In this document: piece after piece, positions 52,047 to 61,561 of the stretch
Position numbering within the stretch: position 1 is the stretch's first letter
How the letters are laid out: every line of letters starts with the position of its first letter
From: Proteiniclasticum ruminis
GTDB lineage: Bacteria > Bacillota > Clostridia > Clostridiales > Clostridiaceae
DNA length: 64,000 bases
Assembly: GCF_900115135.1 (NCBI RefSeq)
Contig: NZ_FOVK01000006.1
Location: 1-64,000 of the forward strand
Direction of reading: 5' to 3'
Program-made: the position numbers and the translations under genes
The notes under the pieces: model-generated
What the model was told of the DNA's origin: nothing
The model's database searches: none
Seen by the model: the letters and a program-made list of their open reading frames with translations, nothing else

Positions 52047-52823
52047 TTATACTTTCTCATACAAAAAGGTGGAGAGCTTTCTAAATCCAAAACTGGCCGG
52101 ATTGTAGATGGCTTCAGTGGCCCCTGTAAAAAAGATGCCGCCTTTTTCAAGAGATTCATTGATCTTTTTGTAGACTTCATTTTTGGCTTCATTTTTAAAA
52201 TAGATGGTGACATTTCTGCAGATGACTGCATGAAAATTCTTCTCGTATGGATCCAGAAGAAGATCATGTTTTTTGAACTGCACTCTTTTTTTGATGGTAT
52301 CAGAAAGCACAAATTCATTTCCTTTCTTCTCGAAAAAATCTATGAGTTCTGATGGAGCAACATTCTTCAGTTCTGTTTCCCGGTACTTTGCTTCCTTTGC
52401 TTTTCTCAAGATGGTGTCATCAATATCTGTCGCAAGGATGCTGCTGTTTCTGATCTGGTTCCGTTCCATAATCATGGAGACGCTATAAGGCTCTGCCCCG
52501 ATGGAGCAGGCAGCACTCCAGATTTTAAGATTTTTGAAACGGGGCACCAGGATCTCTCTTAATGCCGTTTCGAACTCTTCAAAAATCTCTTTGTTTCTGT
52601 AGAACTCCGTCACATTAATCGTGATATAGTCGAGAAACACCTGCCGGACCTGCTGGTCTTTCTCAATGAGTGCAGCGTAGCTCCGAAGATCAGAAACACC
52701 GGCACTGGTCATCACCGTGGCAATACGCCTGTGCAGCTGCTTTTCCTTGTACGCATGAAGATCAATCTTCAGCTTCTTCTTGACCCATTCTTTAAAAAAA
52801 TCATAATCCAGTTCCATCTCCAT
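52047..52823 (-). CDS. cheR: Chemotaxis protein methyltransferase CheR
   Basis: A 258-residue SAM-dependent methyltransferase with an N-terminal helical domain and the catalytic Rossmann domain: INVTEFYRNKEIFEEF, LKIWSAACSIGAEPYSVSMI (SAM-binding loop) and FHAVICRNVTIYF. It adds methyl groups to receptor glutamates. AGGTGAAATC precedes the ATG. It is next to cheB, the opposing enzyme. Confidence 0.94.
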   Translation of the reverse strand: MEMELDYDFFKEWVKKKLKIDLHAYKEKQLHRRIATVMTSAGVSDLRSYAALIEKDQQVRQVFLDYITINVTEFYRNKEIFEEFETALREILVPRFKNLKIWSAACSIGAEPYSVSMIMERNQIRNSSILATDIDDTILRKAKEAKYRETELKNVAPSELIDFFEKKGNEFVLSDTIKKRVQFKKHDLLLDPYEKNFHAVICRNVTIYFKNEAKNEVYKKINESLEKGGIFFTGATEAIYNPASFGFRKLSTFLYEKV

Positions 52824-52827
52824 GATT

Positions 52828-53865
52828 TCACCTCACAATCCTTAAAATTCTTCCTGAAATGTCCTCTGGAGAAAGGATCTCATCCACCACTCCTGAAGAG
52901 ACGGCATATCCAGGCATGCCATAGACCACGCAGGTCTCCCTGTTCTGGGCAAGGACATGCCCCCCCGCTTCTTTGATGGACATCAGTCCTGCAGCACCAT
53001 CTTTACCCATACCGGTCAGAATCACTGCAAGAACATGACCTCCATAACTCCGGGCCACAGATTCCATCAGAAAATCTGCCGCCGGTCTTACGCCATGAAG
53101 CTTCGGTTTCTGATTGAGCCTGATTTTTCCGGACTCCACCACCATGTGGAAATCTCCAGGAGCCACATAGACCGTATTATTCTCCACAGACATCCCCTCT
53201 TCTGCTTCCACCACTTTCAAGGCAGAATCTCCATCCATACGCTCTGCAAAAGACTTGGTGAATCCCTTTGGCATATGCTGGACGATGAACACTGGAAGAT
53301 TCAGTTCTTTTGGAATCTGTCTCACAATCTGAAACAGAACTTTAGGACCGCCCGTAGACGCCCCAAGAACCACCGCTTTTACTTTTCTGTAGTCAAAACC
53401 GCCTGCAGATAAAGACTCTCTCCTCTGAGGGACTGCTTCCTTCACTTTTTCCCTGACTTCCTTTGGCTTTGTGAGAACCTCCGCCATAAGTAGCTTCGAC
53501 TCCAGCTGACTGGTCAGAAAACTCAGGTCTCCCCGATCGGATGATTTTTCAATAAAATCAAGAGCTCCCAGTTCCAGAGCCTCCATGGTCACAAGACTTC
53601 CTTCTTTGGAATGGGAGGAAAGCATGATCACCTCAATCTCGGGATGATCTCTTTTTATGATTTTCAGCGCCTCAATGCCATTCATCTTTGGCATTTCCAC
53701 ATCCATGGTGATGATGTTCGGGCGGTACCTTTCGATATTCTCAATGGCATCTAAGCCATTTCTTGCGGTCCCCACAACAGTGACCCCTGTTACCTTGGAT
53801 GCAGCATCTGAAACGATCTTTCTCATGAAAGCCGAATCGTCTACCACCATGAGTCTCACTTGCAT
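52828..53865 (-). CDS. cheB: Chemotaxis methylesterase/deamidase CheB
   Basis: A 345-residue response regulator: receiver domain with D9-D10 and phospho-acceptor D55 (TMDVEMPKMNG), a linker, then the esterase domain with catalytic Ser in LGASTGGPKVL, His in VQHMPKGF and Asp in TGMGKDGAAGLM. It removes methyl groups from receptors and is activated by CheA. ACGGAGGAAGAAAG precedes the ATG. It follows cheD by 14 nt. Confidence 0.95.
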   Translation of the reverse strand: MQVRLMVVDDSAFMRKIVSDAASKVTGVTVVGTARNGLDAIENIERYRPNIITMDVEMPKMNGIEALKIIKRDHPEIEVIMLSSHSKEGSLVTMEALELGALDFIEKSSDRGDLSFLTSQLESKLLMAEVLTKPKEVREKVKEAVPQRRESLSAGGFDYRKVKAVVLGASTGGPKVLFQIVRQIPKELNLPVFIVQHMPKGFTKSFAERMDGDSALKVVEAEEGMSVENNTVYVAPGDFHMVVESGKIRLNQKPKLHGVRPAADFLMESVARSYGGHVLAVILTGMGKDGAAGLMSIKEAGGHVLAQNRETCVVYGMPGYAVSSGVVDEILSPEDISGRILRIVR

Positions 53866-53879
53866 CTTTCTTCCTCCGT

Positions 53880-54353
53880 TTACAGCACCGTAATGCTTTT
53901 GCTGGCAGTTCTGATATCCACTACGAACGTCTCCAGGTCCACCACCATGGTTCTTCCCACAGATCCTCCCGTATGGCTGCCAAGGATGGGAATGCCAAGT
54001 TCATTCAGCACCTTTTCCACAGCCTCCACATTTCTTCTGCCAATGTCACTGGTCATCTTCTTATCAGGGAACTTGAACATACTTGCACCGCCTGCAATCT
54101 TTGCCACAAGATTTCTAGTATTCAGGCTGCCGCCGCAAAGTTCCCGGATCATCTTCGGAATAGCCGTATCTGCAAACTTCTCTTCCTTCACATCCCGATG
54201 AAAGGCTGTGCTGTCTGGAAGCATGATATGGCTGAGTCCGCCGACTTTTTTCACTTTATCATAGAGGGCAATGCCCACGCAGGATCCCAACCCCAGTGTG
54301 ATGAGTTTTTGGGGGGATGTCCCGATTTTATAGTCAGCAATGCCAACCTTCAT
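53880..54353 (-). CDS. cheD: Chemoreceptor glutamine deamidase CheD
   Basis: A 157-residue enzyme beginning MKVGIADYKIG, with the Cys-His-Thr site in LGLGSCVGIALYD and GLSHIMLPDS. CheD deamidates receptors and binds CheC, which together form the adaptation branch typical of Bacillus and Thermotoga. The frame opens with a GTG at 54377; the ATG at 54353, after GGAAGAG, gives the usual family start. It lies between cheW and cheB. Confidence 0.93.
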   Translation of the reverse strand: MKVGIADYKIGTSPQKLITLGLGSCVGIALYDKVKKVGGLSHIMLPDSTAFHRDVKEEKFADTAIPKMIRELCGGSLNTRNLVAKIAGGASMFKFPDKKMTSDIGRRNVEAVEKVLNELGIPILGSHTGGSVGRTMVVDLETFVVDIRTASKSITVL

Positions 54354-54400
54354 TTGCTCTTCCAAAATACTGTTCACCTTACCAAACCCTTCATTTTCAG

Positions 54401-54925
54401 CTATTCTTCTTCGTCTTCGTCTTCCTCCAGCTCTTCATCCTCGCTGTCCTCTTCCTCGTACTCCTCATCATCCTCGTCTTCCTCCAGCTCCAGAAGCTCT
54501 CTGGACTGCACAAAACTGAAGAGTTTGTCTGTATCCATGACAATGATGATGTCTTCCCCGATCTTCAGGAAACCCTTGATGTATTCTGAGGATATGCTCT
54601 CCTCGCCCATGGCTGCCTCTTCATAAGCACTATCTTCCACGGTTTTGATGCCAAGGATTTCATCCACCACAAGTCCAAGGTGTGCCCCCTTCCATAAAAT
54701 CACAATGATTTTGCTGTGATTTCCGGTTTCTCCAGGAACGCTGTATAGTCTTCTGTTCAGGTCAATGATGGGCAGAACCTTCTCATTGTACTGTATCACT
54801 CCCAGAATATACTCTGCTGTCTCCGGAAGTTTTTTAGGTTTTGAGTACTCGATGATGCGCTCAATTCTCTCCAGTTCCAGCGCAAAATTCTGTTCACAGT
54901 TGTTGAATATGATCACTTGTTTCAT
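54401..54925 (-). CDS. cheW: Chemotaxis adaptor CheW with long acidic C-terminal tail
   Basis: A 174-residue adaptor. Residues 1-145 are a CheW domain (VIIFNNCEQNFALELERIERII; EYILGVIQYNEKVLPIIDL; HLGLVVDEILGI). The last 28 residues are 24 Asp or Glu with single Leu, Tyr and Ser interruptions, giving a polyanionic tail not normal for CheW. It is the first gene of the chemotaxis operon, behind a sigma-D promoter at 54963-54989. A second, tail-less CheW lies later in the operon. The tail could tune partner binding; this is unknown. Confidence 0.9.
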   Translation of the reverse strand: MKQVIIFNNCEQNFALELERIERIIEYSKPKKLPETAEYILGVIQYNEKVLPIIDLNRRLYSVPGETGNHSKIIVILWKGAHLGLVVDEILGIKTVEDSAYEEAAMGEESISSEYIKGFLKIGEDIIIVMDTDKLFSFVQSRELLELEEDEDDEEYEEEDSEDEELEEDEDEEE

Positions 54926-54962
54926 AGAATCCGTTCTCCCATAAAATATTTGATATTGTCTA

Positions 54963-54989
54963 TATCGACATTTTTGTTTTTCATTTAAT
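54963..54989 (-). promoter_or_regulatory. Sigma-D promoter of the cheW-cheD-cheB-...-fliY operon
   Basis: On the minus strand TTAA (also readable as TAAA with 14 nt), 15 nt and GTCGATAT, matching the sigma-D consensus. It lies 38 nt upstream of the acidic-tail cheW start codon. The stretch 54926-55061 holds nothing else recognisable. Confidence 0.8.
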
Positions 54990-55061
54990 GCATAGGTGGA
55001 ATTTTCTTCTCATAAATGTGTTGAAAGGGATATCACTTTTAGGAAGTGCCAACCTCTCATG

Positions 55062-55095
55062 AAAAAAGACAGCCCTGAAAGCCATGTTTCAGGGC
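55062..55095 (-). terminator. Rho-independent terminator after the MCP-PhnD gene
   Basis: GCCCTGAAA, a 6-nt loop and TTTCAGGGC form a perfect 9-bp stem; on the minus strand TGTCTTTTTTC follows. It lies just past the receptor stop codon. Confidence 0.88.
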
Positions 55096-55109
55096 ACCTT
55101 TGTCATTTT

Positions 55110-56990
55110 TCACTGATCCAGATTTCTTATGACATCATACATGGTATCGGATGATTCAATGAATCCCTGAACCTTCGTTTCAATGCCTTCATAATTTGAA
55201 AAGGCCACAAAGTTTCTTTTCAGCTCCTCTAGAAGATCTAGCGGAAAATCCTTTCTTGCTGCCAGCACATCCTTTGGAATATCTTCCGTCTTACTGATGA
55301 TGGAAAGTTTACTCACATCAAGCCCTTTTTTCACTGCTGCGTCAAAGGCCTCATTATAGGTAGCTCCAGCATCAATCTCTCCACGCAGCACCGCATCTAT
55401 GACATTGTCATGATTTCCAAGAAACAGCACTTTGGCAAATATTCTGTCCGGATCCATCTTTTCTTTCCGGATGCTGTCTCTTGCGTACAGATATCCTGAA
55501 GCGCTCTTCTCATCCACATAGCCGAAGGTCCTGCCTTTGAGGTCCTTCATGGACTTCACTTCCCCATCTTTTCTTGCAATGATATATCCATTGTAGGAAG
55601 CTTTTCCACTGACTTTCGGTGTCACCACTGGAAGAACTCCTGCTTTCTCCCTGGCTGCCACATAGGCAAAAGGAGAAAACCAGCCGATGTCCATGATGCC
55701 TTTCTGCGCTGCTTCGGCTAGAGCATCATAATTCTTCACAATGATGGTTCTTGCTTTATACCCCATGGAAGCGGCAACCCTTTCCAGAATCGGCACATAC
55801 ATTTTCCTGATTTCCTTTGGTGAAATAAAAGGATTCACTCCGAAGATGATCTCCTTTTCTCCCTTCAGTGAAGCGGCTTCCTCCTGGAGTGTACCTGCCA
55901 CTTCACTGATTTGCTGGCTGTAGGACAGCATCTCCTCATTCTTCTTTGTTTGAGTCTCCACAAGAGCTATGGATTTCGTGGTAATCATATGGGTTTCTTC
56001 CACAGCCTTGGTCACATCCTCCACAGCCTTCTCAATTTCCATGGTAGTGTTCTTCTGCCCATCAGATACCTTGGTCAGTACCTCCATATTGCTTCGGACT
56101 TCCTTCAAAGCACTACCGATCTCTGTGATGGCTTTTCCCGACTCCAGTACCACCTTGTCCGCATCTGCCATTTTTCCGCCGATTTCATCCATAGCGCTTC
56201 GTGTAGCTTCAATCTTCAGAAGTATTGTCCTAATGACCTCTTCAATCACTGTGATGGCTTCATCGGTCTGCTCCGCAAGTTTTCTGATTTCACTGGCTAC
56301 CACGGCAAAGCCTCTTCCCGCTTCTCCTGCCCTGGCAGCTTCAATGGCGGCGTTCAGCGCAAGAAGATTGGTCTGGCTGGAAATCTTACGGATATAATCC
56401 ACAATCTCATGTATTTTCTCTGAGGACCTTTGAAGCTCCCCATTGTTCCCTTCTGCGGCTGCAACTAAAGTGCCCAGATGCTCAATGAACACCCGGATCT
56501 CTTCCATGGTCTTCTGGTTCTTTGTAAGAAGATCCATGGATCTCTCACTGTCTCTGTCGATGAGAAGGACCTTTTCATTGAGCTCTGTAGATGTTGCCAC
56601 CAGTTCATTGACACTGGCATTGATCTCCTCGCTGCTTGCAGCATTCTGCTCACTGTAGCGGTCAATCTCATAGGAAATCTCCGCCAAAGACCGAAAGGTC
56701 TTCATATTTTCTTTCGTCAGCCACAAGAGCTCCTGAGAGTCAAAACCCAAATCCTCTGAAAGGAGAAAAAGCTTCTCGCTGAGCTGACTTCCCTCCAAGG
56801 ATTTCTCTTTGTTTTCTTCTTTATTCTCCCTTCTGTTTCCATAGAAAAAGAGAAGAAGAAGAAAAATGCCCGATAGAGCCCCCAAAACCAGTGCCCCCAA
56901 AAGACCCTGCTCTATATAATAAGCCCCCACTTGTGCACCCAGCACGATGACAAATATCAGTAGCCCCTTGATCCAACTGCCTTGTTTCAC
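55110..56990 (-). CDS. Chemoreceptor with cytoplasmic C-terminal PhnD-like substrate-binding domain
   Basis: A 626-residue fusion. Residues 8-50 are two membrane helices with hardly any outside loop; no extracellular sensor or HAMP is seen. Residues about 80-375 are an MCP signalling bundle with the tip [35 protein letters not shown]. From about residue 380 to the end lies a PhnD/phosphonate-type binding-protein fold: [74 protein letters not shown]. PhnD relatives normally act outside the membrane, but here topology puts the domain in the cytoplasm. The start is a GTG after GGGGGAATTAAG, 15 nt after the fapA gene. The ligand is unknown. Confidence 0.88.
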   Translation of the reverse strand: MKQGSWIKGLLIFVIVLGAQVGAYYIEQGLLGALVLGALSGIFLLLLFFYGNRRENKEENKEKSLEGSQLSEKLFLLSEDLGFDSQELLWLTKENMKTFRSLAEISYEIDRYSEQNAASSEEINASVNELVATSTELNEKVLLIDRDSERSMDLLTKNQKTMEEIRVFIEHLGTLVAAAEGNNGELQRSSEKIHEIVDYIRKISSQTNLLALNAAIEAARAGEAGRGFAVVASEIRKLAEQTDEAITVIEEVIRTILLKIEATRSAMDEIGGKMADADKVVLESGKAITEIGSALKEVRSNMEVLTKVSDGQKNTTMEIEKAVEDVTKAVEETHMITTKSIALVETQTKKNEEMLSYSQQISEVAGTLQEEAASLKGEKEIIFGVNPFISPKEIRKMYVPILERVAASMGYKARTIIVKNYDALAEAAQKGIMDIGWFSPFAYVAAREKAGVLPVVTPKVSGKASYNGYIIARKDGEVKSMKDLKGRTFGYVDEKSASGYLYARDSIRKEKMDPDRIFAKVLFLGNHDNVIDAVLRGEIDAGATYNEAFDAAVKKGLDVSKLSIISKTEDIPKDVLAARKDFPLDLLEELKRNFVAFSNYEGIETKVQGFIESSDTMYDVIRNLDQ

Positions 56991-57005
56991 CTTAATTCCC
57001 CCTAG

Positions 57006-58838
57006 TTACTTTAAAATCGCCGCATAGTCCTTCAGTTCATCTTTTCTCATCAGCGTCGTTCCCTTATAGAATCTGCCTGTAATATCTCCCTCTCGATCCA
57101 AAACCTTGAGAAACGTCTGAATTTCACTGGGCGTGCCAACGATCCCAGCCTTGATGAATCTTCCTGCAAGTAAAGTTCCGCCCTTGACCACACTGGCAAA
57201 CTTTGTGAATCTGATTTCGTTCCCTGCCACAATACTGGACTGATAACTCCCATCTCCTGTAATCTCTACATCTCCACTGGATTTCAGTGTTGCATTCTGA
57301 GCGTAGTACAGCTTAATCAGTCTTGCATCGAGAAGTTCTTCTTTCATCATCTCCACCATAGAAAGAAGCCTTTCATAAACCGTATTGAGCTCGATGAATC
57401 CTTCTTTGTGAAGAAGTCTGATTTCCTTGAAGACATAGGCGAATTTTTTCTCAATCTCTTCCACCACCTGCAGCTGATGTGGTGTGAAAATCTCTTCTAT
57501 CTGCTCGATCTCCTGGAAAAGAGCTTCAGTCTCTTCCTTACCTTTGCTGATACTGTCCATGATGTCCTGAACCGTTCTTCCTTCTGTCAGCTGCAGACCA
57601 GTGAACATGGCTTCGATGACAAGAATCACTTTCTCCACGATGGGCAGAAGTGTCTGGAACACTGCATTCTCATCCCCAGCTCTTAAAATCCCCCCAATGA
57701 CCTTTCCCTGGACTTCTATGTTCTGCTCCGCATAAAGTTCAGAATGGTACACAGAGCCGATGATGGAAATATTCCCTGTGGCACGGATCACCATGTGGTC
57801 CTGAACATTCCCCTTCACCACCACATCTCCATCAAAATCAATGTCCTCTGTATCTTTATCAAGATCTCCCACTACAGTGAGCAGTGGCACCACCCCAATC
57901 TCGCCTTTCTTGAGATATGGTCTGCCATCTCTTTCAGCATAAACAGCATTCCCATCAAGGAACGCTCCTTCGGCTGCTTTCAGTTCCTCATCCTTTACCT
58001 TTTGAACTTTGATTTCTGCTCCTTTGACATCCACTCCTGGAATCCCTTCCACTGCCTCTCCATTTTTTTCGGCCAGTTTTGTCCCTTTCATCACCACAGG
58101 CTCTAAACCTCTCGTAATCTCTTTGACAAAGATCTCGCTGCAGTAGTCGATGTCCGTTCTCCTGCTTTCCACCGGGGCCTTCCCTCTGGCCACCAGGATT
58201 TTCCCGCTTTCCTTGCTTTCGCAGGCTTTCTTTACTGCATCCTCCAGAATAAACTCCGGCAGGACACCACAGTTCGCTAGTGCTGTAAACACTTCTTCCG
58301 GATGAATCGCTTCGGGTGGAAGTGGATCAAACTCTATCTGAAGGGCTCCTCTTGAGGTTTTCTCCAAATCTTTCAGTCTATATTTTTTCCCGCTCTTTCT
58401 TCGGATCTCCACATAGGCTTCCAACATAGATTCACTGAGCTCCACTTGAAAATGCACTTCTGGAGGCAGATGCTCAAAACTCACTTCAATGACATCCTGA
58501 GCGCTCAAGGTGCGGTTTCCTGTGACAGGCTCTCCATTGACATTGAAAATCAGCTGATCCTCATGAATAAACAGTGTGGCTTCCACTCCTTTTCCTTTGG
58601 GACCTGTCACCAGCACCTGGCCATTTTTCACTTCAACGGTTCCATTCACATCATCTGTTTTTTTGCGTTCTTCCTTCTCCTTTGGAAGGATCTCATATAT
58701 GCCAGGGATCTTCTTCAATCCCATGATTCTCTTCTCAGGTTTGGAAATCTCTTTAACAGTAAGGCCATCCTTCGAAAGTTTCAGTTCCTCCACTGCTTTT
58801 TCAATCGCTTCCTCCCTTGATATGGCTTCAAATCTCAT
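57006..58838 (-). CDS. fapA: FapA/DUF342 family protein with N-terminal Jag_N-like domain
   Basis: A 610-residue soluble protein. Residues 1-50 resemble the Jag_N module (FEAISREEAIEKAVEELKLSKD; GLKKIPGIYEI). The bulk is the DUF342 polymer-forming beta-helix region (GDLDKDTEDIDFDGDVVVKGNV; GNISIIGSVYHSELYAEQNIEVQGKVIGG), followed by a helical insertion and more beta-helix (ITGDGSYQSSIVAGNEI). Databases call the family flagellar assembly protein A, but its function is poorly defined. GGGGGGAAACAG precedes the ATG. It lies between a hemerythrin gene (73 nt) and the MCP-PhnD gene (15 nt). Confidence 0.88.
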   Translation of the reverse strand: MRFEAISREEAIEKAVEELKLSKDGLTVKEISKPEKRIMGLKKIPGIYEILPKEKEERKKTDDVNGTVEVKNGQVLVTGPKGKGVEATLFIHEDQLIFNVNGEPVTGNRTLSAQDVIEVSFEHLPPEVHFQVELSESMLEAYVEIRRKSGKKYRLKDLEKTSRGALQIEFDPLPPEAIHPEEVFTALANCGVLPEFILEDAVKKACESKESGKILVARGKAPVESRRTDIDYCSEIFVKEITRGLEPVVMKGTKLAEKNGEAVEGIPGVDVKGAEIKVQKVKDEELKAAEGAFLDGNAVYAERDGRPYLKKGEIGVVPLLTVVGDLDKDTEDIDFDGDVVVKGNVQDHMVIRATGNISIIGSVYHSELYAEQNIEVQGKVIGGILRAGDENAVFQTLLPIVEKVILVIEAMFTGLQLTEGRTVQDIMDSISKGKEETEALFQEIEQIEEIFTPHQLQVVEEIEKKFAYVFKEIRLLHKEGFIELNTVYERLLSMVEMMKEELLDARLIKLYYAQNATLKSSGDVEITGDGSYQSSIVAGNEIRFTKFASVVKGGTLLAGRFIKAGIVGTPSEIQTFLKVLDREGDITGRFYKGTTLMRKDELKDYAAILK

Positions 58839-58911
58839 CTGTTTCCCCCCTCTTTCTCTTCTAAAGAAGACCTATCTCATCCTTTCCTTTTCTCTTATGG
58901 GTTTTACTGGT

Positions 58912-59304
58912 CTATTTCACTGCAAACTGCTGATCTTTCTCCAGAATGTGACGATCGATCCAGTTCACGATGAACTGCAGAATTCTCATCATATGCTCTT
59001 CCTGATTCTCATCAAGTTCTTCCAGGTCTATGGCCTCAATTTCTTGAAGAAATGCCGCATGTTCCATCTTGTGGGAGAAAAGTTTCTTGAAACCTGTCTC
59101 TTCCAGGTATTTTTCTTCGGTTTCAAAGTGAAACGCTGCATAATCCTTGAGCTCTTCCAGAATCTCCACCATGGCATCATATTTATCTGTGACAAACTCA
59201 TTTTTGAGAAGGTCAAAGGCTTTTCCTGCAATGACAAAAAGCTCCTTATGCTGACTGTCTACCACATCAATCCCAACTTCATAGTCCTCTTTCCACGCAA
59301 TCAT
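58912..59304 (-). CDS. Bacteriohemerythrin
   Basis: A 130-residue diiron oxygen-binding protein. All seven expected ligands are present: H19 (DSQHKEL), H59 and E63 (FHFETEEKYL), H78 and H82 (HKMEHAAF), H118 and D123 (DRHILEKDQQ). Such proteins carry or sense oxygen and are common beside chemoreceptors in anaerobes and microaerophiles. AAAGGGGATTAAAAT precedes the ATG. It is upstream of fapA with no terminator between, and a terminator of the next MCP gene lies upstream of it, so it probably starts its own transcript. Confidence 0.95.
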   Translation of the reverse strand: MIAWKEDYEVGIDVVDSQHKELFVIAGKAFDLLKNEFVTDKYDAMVEILEELKDYAAFHFETEEKYLEETGFKKLFSHKMEHAAFLQEIEAIDLEELDENQEEHMMRILQFIVNWIDRHILEKDQQFAVK

Positions 59305-59337
59305 ATTTTAATCCCCTTTCTGTCTGTTTTATTGTAT

Positions 59338-59382
59338 GAAAAACACCCAAAGAGAAGAAGTCAGTTCACTTCGCTTTGGGTG
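59338..59382 (-). terminator. Rho-independent terminator after the dCache MCP gene
   Basis: CACCCAAAG and CTTTGGGTG form a 9-bp stem, extended by GAAG/CTTC, followed on the minus strand by TTTTTC. It starts 8 nt past the receptor stop codon. Confidence 0.87.
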
Positions 59383-59390
59383 GATCCGTT

Positions 59391-61373
59391 CTACATCTGG
59401 AACTGGCTGATGATTCTTCTCAGTTCTTCAGAAAGCTTAGCAAGGTTCTCAGAAGCGCTGGCTATCTCCTGGATGGAAGCGGACTGCTCCTCCATGGAAG
59501 CGGAAGCTTCCTCAGTGGCCGCAGAGTTCTCCTCCGAAATCGCTGTAAGATTCTGTAGGGCATCCATGATGGCTTCCTTCATTTCCATCATGACTCTGCC
59601 GGACTCATTAAGATGCTCTGTATATTCCATGGAGAATTTGGTAGCAGATTCAATAGCTCCAAACATATCCATACTGGAGGATACAGACCCGGACTGCTCA
59701 CTGGTGATGCTTACCACTCTTTCCATGGTTCTCACCGCATTCTCCGCATTTTTCTGAAGTTCTGAAACCGTCATGTCAATAGCCTTTGTGGATCGGGCAG
59801 ATTGCTCCGCAAGTTTTCTGATCTCTTCAGCAACCACAGCAAACCCCCTGCCTGCATCTCCTGCTCTTGCTGCTTCAATGGCGGCATTGAGAGCCAGAAG
59901 ATTTGTCTGGTCTGCGATGCTTGAGATCATGGAGCTGGCTTGTCCGATATTTGCTGCACTCTTATGGGTCAGATCGATGATGGATGCGATTTCTTTTACT
60001 GACTCCGTGCTTTCCTTGGTAATCCCTGATAGCTTCTCCATTTCATTCATACCAATATTTACAATCTCCGCCACCTGCTCATTGGATTCACTGAGCTGAA
60101 TGAGGAACTTGTTGTTGACTTCAATACTTTCACCAAGAGACAGTGCTTTCTGAGAGCCATCTTCTGTATTGGCTGCCTGTTCCTGAGCTCCTCTTGCGAT
60201 TTCCTCTACAGTTTTAGATACTTCTTCTGCAGTTACCGCAGACTGATCCGCGCTGGCCTGCAGCTGCTTGGAAGAAGCCGCCACATCCTGGGAAGAGTGG
60301 TCTACTTTACGTAACACATCCCGGAAACTGTCAATGATTTGCTGCAAGGCTCTACTGATATCCCCCATTTCATCCTTCGCTTTGAGAGACTTCTCAGACA
60401 GGTTTTCACGCAAATCAAGGGCAGCAAGCAGCTTTGCTTTCTCTACTACAGGTTTAATAGGTTTTACAATGTTGGAACCGATAAAATAGGTGCAGATTGC
60501 ACCTATTAGCAGTGCAACGATTGCTACATAGAAAATATTATCACGGATTTCGTCTCTTCCTGAGAGCACATATTCTTCCGTAGCCGTAACAACAAGTGTC
60601 CAGGTTGTATTTTCTATTGGTGAAAATGCTGCGTATCTTTTGATACCATTAATCTCATAATGCTCTAAACCAGCTTTATTTTTCAAAATCTTTTCAAACA
60701 AAACCTTCGTAGACGCCAATGAAGGATCTGTCTCTCCATCCTTGATGGGATTAGATTGTTCTCTGACTTTATCCCTATCTCTATGTGCGATGACGGTGCC
60801 TTCTTCATTAATAATGTATGCATATCCATCTTTTCCGTATGTAATCTGGTCGCTCAGCTCACTGAGAGCTACGCCAGGGTATCTTCCAAGAAGCCCCCCG
60901 ACCACTCGGCTGTTCTGATAGATTGGCACTGCATAAATAAGAACTGGCTCTCCAGTTGCTGGGCTCATGCCGAAATAAGAGACGACTTCTCCATCAAAGA
61001 CCTTTAGCGCAGGATCATCCTTCTCCAGTTTGATTACTTTTTTATCTTTATAGTTCAGTGTGCCATCTGGCATAATTACACAAATGTCAGCAAACTCCAT
61101 TTTCACAATCTGGCGGCTGATCAGCGTAAACATCTCAGATAGACCCATATTCTTCATTTCATCCATTTCTGCTAGAATTTGAAGCGCTAAACCTTGTGAT
61201 TGCATTTCACTCACAACAAGATTGGATCCTTCAATAGCTTGATAAGATAAGTTCAGTTCAGCTTGTCTATTGAGAACACGAGTTGCTGACATGATGGAAA
61301 CCAGCCCTAAACTGATGGCTAAAATTGCCACCAAAGCCGTAAAACTAATGATCAGTTTTCCTCTAATTTTCAT
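59391..61373 (-). CDS. Methyl-accepting chemotaxis protein, dCache type
   Basis: A 660-residue receptor with a first membrane span ([19 protein letters not shown]), an extracellular dCache sensor to about residue 280 ([25 protein letters not shown] is the membrane-distal Cache signature region), a second span ([20 protein letters not shown]), HAMP, and the signalling bundle with [47 protein letters not shown] precedes the ATG. A sigma-D promoter lies about 190 nt upstream with a strongly structured leader in between. It is monocistronic, ending in its own terminator. The ligand is not predictable; dCache domains often bind amino acids. Confidence 0.93.
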   Translation of the reverse strand: MKIRGKLIISFTALVAILAISLGLVSIMSATRVLNRQAELNLSYQAIEGSNLVVSEMQSQGLALQILAEMDEMKNMGLSEMFTLISRQIVKMEFADICVIMPDGTLNYKDKKVIKLEKDDPALKVFDGEVVSYFGMSPATGEPVLIYAVPIYQNSRVVGGLLGRYPGVALSELSDQITYGKDGYAYIINEEGTVIAHRDRDKVREQSNPIKDGETDPSLASTKVLFEKILKNKAGLEHYEINGIKRYAAFSPIENTTWTLVVTATEEYVLSGRDEIRDNIFYVAIVALLIGAICTYFIGSNIVKPIKPVVEKAKLLAALDLRENLSEKSLKAKDEMGDISRALQQIIDSFRDVLRKVDHSSQDVAASSKQLQASADQSAVTAEEVSKTVEEIARGAQEQAANTEDGSQKALSLGESIEVNNKFLIQLSESNEQVAEIVNIGMNEMEKLSGITKESTESVKEIASIIDLTHKSAANIGQASSMISSIADQTNLLALNAAIEAARAGDAGRGFAVVAEEIRKLAEQSARSTKAIDMTVSELQKNAENAVRTMERVVSITSEQSGSVSSSMDMFGAIESATKFSMEYTEHLNESGRVMMEMKEAIMDALQNLTAISEENSAATEEASASMEEQSASIQEIASASENLAKLSEELRRIISQFQM

Positions 61374-61452
61374 ACTATCCCTCTTTACAGTTAATAATTT
61401 GCCAGTTCTTCTTGAACTCTGAATGTAAAAAATCTCACTTCAGATCTACTGT

Positions 61453-61493
61453 CTTTTGTTTTCTAAAAACCCCCGATTCTTAGAAAACAAAAG
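61453..61493 (-). other. Stable hairpin in the 5' leader of the dCache MCP mRNA
   Basis: CTTTTGTTTTCTAA (61453-61466) and TTAGAAAACAAAAG (61480-61493) form a perfect 14-bp stem with a 13-nt loop that reads GAATCGGGGGTTT in the mRNA. CAGATCT and AGATCTG flank it (61441-61447 and 61492-61498) and could pair as an alternative outer stem. It lies 80 nt before the start codon, inside the leader defined by the sigma-D promoter at 61562. No U-run follows, so it is not an ordinary terminator. No known riboswitch class was recognised. Confidence 0.6.
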
Positions 61494-61561
61494 ATCTGCT
61501 CTCTCCTTCCCTCCTGTCATATCTTGCTTCATCTGGATGTAAAAACACTCATACACTCAAC

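Noticed and set aside
53973-54626. A plus-strand frame with a long Ser-rich run
   Set aside because: It is the antisense shadow of the acidic CheW tail (GAA/GAC codons read as TTC/TCC-type codons) and of cheD.
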